From positions 1 through 10,131 of the forward strand of contig JBOGHU010000114.1 in NCBI GenBank assembly GCA_050742255.1: a stretch of DNA of 10,131 bases, written 5' to 3'. The notes below the pieces were generated by a model. It saw nothing but the letters and a program-made list of their open reading frames with translations. It was not told where the DNA came from and searched no databases. This document shows, one piece after another, positions 7,051-10,131 of this stretch (position 1 is the first letter of the stretch; each line of letters starts with the position of its first letter). This stretch comes from JBOGHU01 sp050742255. Lineage in GTDB: Bacteria; Actinomycetota; Acidimicrobiia; Acidimicrobiales; CADCSY01. Position numbers and translations under genes: made by a program.

Positions 7051-8016
7051 GTGGATCCGGCAGCGTTCCTTCGTGCGTCCAGAGTGGTCATCGTCGCCGG
7101 CAAGGGCGGGGTGGGCAAGACGACGGTGACCGCGGCGCTGGCGACCATGGCCGCCAAGGAGGGGCTCAGGACCCTGATCGTGGAGACCGAGGCGGCGAGC
7201 GGTCTGGCCCGCCTGTTCGGCAAGGCCGCCCTCACCTACGAGGAGGCCCCCCTCGTGGGCCCCGAGGGGGGCACGGGCACCGTGGCCGGCCGGACCGTGA
7301 CGCCCGACCGGGCCCTGCTGGAGTACCTCGAGGACCACGGCCTGCGACGACTCTCCCGGCGCCTGGTCGGGACCGGCGCCCTCGACGTGGTGGCCACCGC
7401 CGCCCCCGGCATCAAGGACCTCCTGGTCCTGGGCAAGGTCAAGCAGCTCGAGCGGTCGGGCGGGGCCGACCTGGTCGTCGTGGACGCGCCCCCGGCCGGG
7501 CACGCCGTCACCTTCCTGCTCTCGGCCCGTGGCCTGCTCGACGCCGTGCGCATCGGCCCGATCAACGTCCAGGCGGCCGAGGTGATGGAGCTGCTGGCCG
7601 ACCCCGGACGGTGCTCGGTGATGCTGGTCACCCTGGCGGAGGAGACCCCGGTGAACGAGCTGGTCGAGACGGCCTTCGCCCTCGAGGACCGTGTCGGGTT
7701 GACCCTGGCCCCGGTGGTGGTCAACGGCCTGTACCCCGAGGGCGGGGACCCCGGGGCCGACGCCGTCGCGGTGGGGGAGACGGCCCCGGTGACCCCCTCG
7801 GAGGCCGCCGAGCTGGTCGCCGCCGCCGAGTTCCGCCGCCGCCGACGGGCCCTGCAGGAGGCCCAGCTGGAGCGTCTGGCCGAGCGGCTCCCCCTCCCCC
7901 AGCTGCGGTTGCCCTTCCTCTTCCGCGCCGACCTGGGCCGGGGAGAGCTGGACCGCCTGGCCACCGCCCTGCGGGACCAGGTGGCAAACGTCACCCAGCT
8001 CGGGGGGGCGGCCTGA
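7051..8016 (+). CDS. ArsA/Get3-family ATPase, first subunit of a pair
   Basis: This 321-residue soluble P-loop ATPase is of the ArsA/Get3 class of the SIMIBI superfamily. It has the deviant Walker A GKGGVGKT (17-24) with the signature lysine K18 that reaches across the dimer. The switch I region reads VETEAASGLARLFG (44-57), where Get3 has a DPA motif with the catalytic aspartate; here that position is E47. Switch II is DAPPAGH (145-151, Get3: DTAPTGH). APGIKDLLVLGKVKQ (118-132) matches my memory of the mycobacterial Rv3679 family. No Get3 CxxC zinc motif is seen. GTG 7051 is preferred, with AGAGGGAG just upstream at 7041-7048 (tight spacing); GTG 7012 would add 13 residues and overlap nfeD. 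It overlaps the next gene by four bases, so the two proteins are probably made together and form a heterodimer. Arsenite pumping is unlikely, since there is no arsB or arsR nearby. In mycobacteria the homologous pair has been linked to stress resistance rather than to a proven tail-anchor insertion role. Confidence 0.92.
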   Translation: MDPAAFLRASRVVIVAGKGGVGKTTVTAALATMAAKEGLRTLIVETEAASGLARLFGKAALTYEEAPLVGPEGGTGTVAGRTVTPDRALLEYLEDHGLRRLSRRLVGTGALDVVATAAPGIKDLLVLGKVKQLERSGGADLVVVDAPPAGHAVTFLLSARGLLDAVRIGPINVQAAEVMELLADPGRCSVMLVTLAEETPVNELVETAFALEDRVGLTLAPVVVNGLYPEGGDPGADAVAVGETAPVTPSEAAELVAAAEFRRRRRALQEAQLERLAERLPLPQLRLPFLFRADLGRGELDRLATALRDQVANVTQLGGAA

Positions 8017-9098
8017 TCCGGGGGGAGCTGGCCGATCTGGTCGCCACCCGGCGCACCGTCGTGTGCTGCGGCTCGGGCGGGGTGGGCAAGACCACCACCG
8101 CCGCCGCCCTGGCCCTGGAGGCGGCCAGCCAGGGGCGCCGGGCGGTGGTCGTCACCATCGACCCGGCCAAGCGCCTGGCCGACACCCTGGGGCTCTCGTC
8201 GCTCACCGACACCGCCCGGCGCATCGAGGGGGCCTGGCCGGGGGAGCTGTGGGCGCTGATGCTCGACACCAAGAGCACCTTCGACGCCCTGGTGGCCAAG
8301 CACGCCGCCGACGCCGCCCAAGCCCAGCGCATCTACCGCAACCGCTTCTACCGCAACATCTCCTCAGCGCTCTCCGGCACGCAGGAGTACATGGCCAGCG
8401 AGAAGCTCTACGAGCTGCACGAGGAGGGGGCGTTCGACCTGGTCGTGGTGGACACCCCGCCCACCTACCACGCCCTCGACTTCCTCGACGCGTCCCGCCG
8501 GCTGGCCAACCTCCTCGACCACCGCCTGTACCGCCTCCTCGTGGCCCCCACCCGGGCCTACCTGAGGGCCGTGCACCTGGCCGCCCAGGCCTTCGTCCGC
8601 ACCGTGACCACGGTGGTGGGCGCCGAGGTGCTCGACGACGCTCTGGCCTTCTTCGCCGCCTTCGAGGGGATGGAGCAGGGTTTCCGGGACCGGTCGGCGC
8701 GGGTCCAGACCCTGCTGGGGGACGAGGGGACCGCCTTCGTGCTGGTGGCGTCACCCGGGGCCGACACCGTGGCCGAGGCCACCTTCTTCGCCGGCAAGCT
8801 GGGCCAGTCCGGAATCGCCGTGGCGGCGCTGGTGGCGAACCGCTTGCACCCTCGCTTCGGGCCCGGTTCGGCCGACGACGACCGCCGCCGGGCGGCAGCC
8901 CTGGCGGGAACCGCCCTGGGCGCCCTCTACGCCGGCCGGGCCGACCTGCGGTGCCTGGCCGACGGCGAGGAGTCCCACCTGGCCGAGCTGGCGGCCAGGG
9001 TCGGGCCGGCCCCGGTGACAAGGGTCCCCATCCTCGACCACGACGTCCACGACCTGGAGGGCCTGGCAGAGATCAGCCGCCACCTGTTCGCGGGGTGA
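8013..9098 (+). CDS. ArsA/Get3-family ATPase, second subunit of a pair
   Basis: This is a second ArsA-like ATPase of about 361 residues counted from a CTG at 8013. Motifs are GSGGVGKTT (20-28), in which the signature lysine of the deviant Walker A is serine (S21); switch I TIDPAKRLADTLG (48-60) with the expected D50; SGTQEYMASEKLYEL (121-135); and switch II DTPPTYHALDFLDA (147-160). The arrangement CCGSGGVGKTTTAAA and the GTQEYMA segment match the mycobacterial Rv3680 family as I remember it. No ATG, GTG or TTG lies in frame between the end of the first ATPase gene and the P-loop, apart from GTG 8061, which would remove the first strand. A CTG start is therefore likely, at 8013 (a CTGA overlap with the upstream stop) or at 8037, which has GGGAG nine bases upstream. 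Segment 165-215 is probably helical and may be the client-binding region. It converges on the STAS gene with 12 bases between stops. Confidence 0.92.
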   Translation: MIRGELADLVATRRTVVCCGSGGVGKTTTAAALALEAASQGRRAVVVTIDPAKRLADTLGLSSLTDTARRIEGAWPGELWALMLDTKSTFDALVAKHAADAAQAQRIYRNRFYRNISSALSGTQEYMASEKLYELHEEGAFDLVVVDTPPTYHALDFLDASRRLANLLDHRLYRLLVAPTRAYLRAVHLAAQAFVRTVTTVVGAEVLDDALAFFAAFEGMEQGFRDRSARVQTLLGDEGTAFVLVASPGADTVAEATFFAGKLGQSGIAVAALVANRLHPRFGPGSADDDRRRAAALAGTALGALYAGRADLRCLADGEESHLAELAARVGPAPVTRVPILDHDVHDLEGLAEISRHLFAG

Positions 9099-9110
9099 GC
9101 CAGGCCCGGT

Positions 9111-9452
9111 TCAGGGCTCCTCGCCGGTCAGGGCCTGGGCCGCGTCCTCCTCGGTCTCGGATACCGGCGCCACCCGGTCGAAGCCGGTGGTGTGGAGGAG
9201 ACGGGCCACCGCTGGGCGGGCCCCGAAGACGGCGACGTCTCCGTCGGCCTCCCGGGCTCGACGGACCCCTCCGATGAGGGCGCCCAGCCCGGCGGAGTCG
9301 AGGAAGGGGACGCCGGAGAGGTCGATGAGCAGGCGTTGGCCGCCCAGCCCTGTCATCGACTCCCGGAACTGACCGACGGTGAACGCGTCCAGCTCGCCGA
9401 CCGGACGGCACACGGTGTAGTCATCGGTCGCCTCCACGGTGATCTCGAGCAC
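9111..9452 (-). CDS. STAS-domain anti-anti-sigma factor (SpoIIAA/RsbV-like)
   Basis: The 113-residue protein is a single STAS domain. Such proteins, when unphosphorylated, bind an anti-sigma kinase and free its sigma factor. The signature DLSGVPFLDSAGLGALIG is present, and the serine of DSAG (S53 from this start) is the expected phosphorylation site. The C-terminal strand-helix (VAVFGARPAVARLLHTTGFD) is also typical. The frame opens at TTG 9464, but GTG 9452 has GGAGGG (complement of 9457-9462) four bases upstream and gives the usual family N-terminus, so it is preferred. No RsbW/SpoIIAB-type kinase, PP2C phosphatase or sigma factor lies beside it, so its partners must be elsewhere. It is divergent from the receiver-domain gene. 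Confidence 0.92.
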   Translation of the reverse strand: MLEITVEATDDYTVCRPVGELDAFTVGQFRESMTGLGGQRLLIDLSGVPFLDSAGLGALIGGVRRAREADGDVAVFGARPAVARLLHTTGFDRVAPVSETEEDAAQALTGEEP

Positions 9453-9478
9453 AGGACCCTCCAAGGATCGGCCGCAGG

Positions 9479-9528
9479 ATGGTACCCGCCTCGCCTCGAC
9501 GCTAACGGCCGCCCCTCATGCGGTCGAG
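9479..9528 (-). promoter_or_regulatory. Candidate promoter and inverted repeat upstream of the STAS gene
   Basis: On the minus strand TAGCGT (complement of 9499-9504) is preceded at 17 bases by TCGACC, a partial match to the -35 consensus. A second -10-like hexamer, TACCAT (complement of 9479-9484), lies closer to the start. CTCGAC (9495-9500) and GTCGAG (9523-9528) form an inverted repeat with 22 bases between the arms that spans the first candidate, so a dimeric regulator could bind there. None of this is more than motif matching. Confidence 0.3.
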
Positions 9529-9539
9529 CACGCCCAGGG

Positions 9540-9545
9540 TACGCT
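9540..9545 (+). promoter_or_regulatory. -10 element placing transcription start at the receiver gene's GTG
   Basis: TACGCT fits the TANNNT -10 consensus and ends six bases before GTG 9552, so transcription would begin at or next to the start codon and give a leaderless mRNA. Leaderless transcripts are common in Actinobacteria. This agrees with the lack of a Shine-Dalgarno sequence there. No good -35 box is seen. Confidence 0.35.
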
Positions 9546-9551
9546 CGGGCG

Positions 9552-9986
9552 GTGCCTGGTGTGATGGTCGCCACCGATGCCGACTGGGTCGCCGACGAGG
9601 TGGCGGCGGTGGCGGCCGGCCCCGGAGCGTCCCTCCGACGGGTGCGGGCCGGTGTCGACGTGCTCCCGGCGGTGCAGGCATCCCTCCCCGACTTGGTCGT
9701 GCTCGACCTGCAGATCGGCAACATGGGCGGCATGGCCGCCTGCCTCAACCTGAGGCTGGAGGAGGGCGCCGGCCGGCTCGGCCACGCCCCGGTGCTGATG
9801 CTGCTCGACCGGCGCGCCGACGTCTTCCTGGCCCGGCGCTCGGGCGCAGAGGGGTGGCTGCTCAAGCCGCTCGACCCCATCCGCCTGGGCAGGGCGGTAC
9901 GGGCCCTCCTGGAGGGGGGCACCTACCACGACCCCACCGACGCCCCGTCCTCGGTGGCCCTGACCGCCCCGGCCGCCGTGGGGTAG
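9552..9986 (+). CDS. Stand-alone response-regulator receiver-domain protein (atypical)
   Basis: The 144-residue protein is one CheY-like receiver domain with a short disordered tail (about 125-144) and no DNA-binding or other output domain. The phosphoacceptor is probably D52 in PDLVVLDLQIGNMGG, and the conserved lysine is K105 in LLKPLDP. The usual acidic pair near the N-terminus is reduced to ATDAD (D9, D11). The threonine or serine at the end of strand 4 is replaced by leucine (VLMLLD, L85), so phosphotransfer or switching may be altered. GTG 9552 is chosen because of the -10 element six bases upstream; GTG 9561 and ATG 9564 are alternatives that keep the whole first strand. It is divergent from the STAS gene and could act with it in a partner-switching or protein-interaction pathway; this is inferred from position only. 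It converges on the gene at the right edge. Confidence 0.85.
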   Translation: MPGVMVATDADWVADEVAAVAAGPGASLRRVRAGVDVLPAVQASLPDLVVLDLQIGNMGGMAACLNLRLEEGAGRLGHAPVLMLLDRRADVFLARRSGAEGWLLKPLDPIRLGRAVRALLEGGTYHDPTDAPSSVALTAPAAVG

Positions 9987-9996
9987 GTGTGGGCGG

Positions 9997-10015
9997 GGCT
10001 GGCCCCGGACCAGCC
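9997..10015. terminator. Hairpin between convergent genes, possible bidirectional terminator
   Basis: GGCTGG (9997-10002) pairs with CCAGCC (10010-10015) around a seven-base loop. An overlapping alternative stem, CGGGGC with GCCCCG (9994-10007), is also possible. The hairpin lies in the 35 bases between two convergent genes, where a shared terminator is expected. There is no U-tract on either side. Confidence 0.35.
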
Positions 10016-10021
10016 GTAGGG

Positions 10022-10131
10022 CTACAGGACCTCGGTGGCCGGCGGTGGGGCCTGGGCCGGCAGGGGGGCGGCGAGGCGCCGGGCGCCGGGCGACAGCGCA
10101 CCGAACCACACCCCGAGCATGACCAGCGCCG
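10022..10131 (-). CDS. C-terminal end of a probable membrane protein (partial)
   Basis: A frame enters from the right edge and ends at TAG (10022-10024), giving the last 35 residues of a protein. Residues ALVMLGVWFGAL look like the end of a membrane helix, followed by SPGARRLAAPLPAQ and a proline/alanine tail ending ATEVL. Nearly every codon ends in G or C (about 33 of 35), which supports this frame. The family cannot be told from so short a piece; the ends of multi-pass transporters or respiratory-complex membrane subunits can look like this. Confidence 0.55.
   Translation of the reverse strand, partial: ALVMLGVWFGALSPGARRLAAPLPAQAPPPATEVL

Noticed and set aside
7236..8321. Minus-strand open frame opposite the two ATPase genes
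   Set aside because: It lies antisense to two strong P-loop proteins and shows no domain features.
7051..9098. Arsenite efflux (arsAB) system
   Set aside because: There is no arsB, arsR, arsC or arsD, and the proteins match the paired actinobacterial Get3-like type rather than the fused two-domain ArsA of resistance operons.

Overview
The window is very GC-rich by eye, uses GTG/TTG/CTG starts freely, and has almost only G or C at third codon positions. It carries a WhiB-family Fe-S regulator, which is restricted to Actinobacteria and their phages. The best guess is a high-GC actinobacterium, possibly of a deep branch such as Acidimicrobiia; the phylum is well supported and the class is a guess. 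Genes are packed tightly: there is no gene-free stretch longer than about 130 bases, and no mobile element, CRISPR array, rRNA or tRNA was seen.

Layout, left to right. Bases 1-127 hold a 27-bp tandem repeat and a small hairpin beyond the 3' end of the first gene. A class A penicillin-binding protein (minus, 128-2371) is divergent from selA-selB (plus, 2438-5433), the selenocysteine synthase and the Sec-specific elongation factor. Convergent with selB is a small WhiB-family gene (minus, 5444-5692). Upstream of whiB on the same strand lies a long-form NfeD membrane protein (minus, 5769-7037), whose ClpP-like domain appears to have lost its catalytic serine. Divergent from nfeD is a pair of ArsA/Get3-type ATPases (plus, 7051-8016 and 8013-9098) that overlap by four bases. 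These are followed by a convergent STAS anti-anti-sigma protein (minus, 9111-9452), a divergent stand-alone receiver protein (plus, 9552-9986), and the C-terminal end of a probable membrane protein (minus, 10022 to the right edge).

How the genes relate. A class A PBP, a WhiB protein and two ArsA-like ATPases occur together in other Actinobacteria (from memory: ponA2, whiB4, Rv3680 and Rv3679 in Mycobacterium tuberculosis; the wblA region in Streptomyces). Here the same set is present but rearranged, with selAB placed between PBP and whiB and nfeD between whiB and the ATPases. The gene set suggests an envelope and redox-stress neighbourhood: peptidoglycan synthesis, an Fe-S sensor, a membrane-quality factor and Get3-like ATPases. 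selAB decode UGA as selenocysteine, but no selC, selD or selenoprotein gene is visible, so the substrates must lie elsewhere. The STAS and receiver genes look like a small regulatory pair without their kinase or sigma partners in view.

The most interesting points are the reciprocal active-site losses in the two ATPases, which suggest a heterodimer with one competent composite site; the apparent NfeD pseudo-protease; the Asp-to-Gly change in the SelB guanine-specificity motif; and the likely CTG start of the second ATPase.
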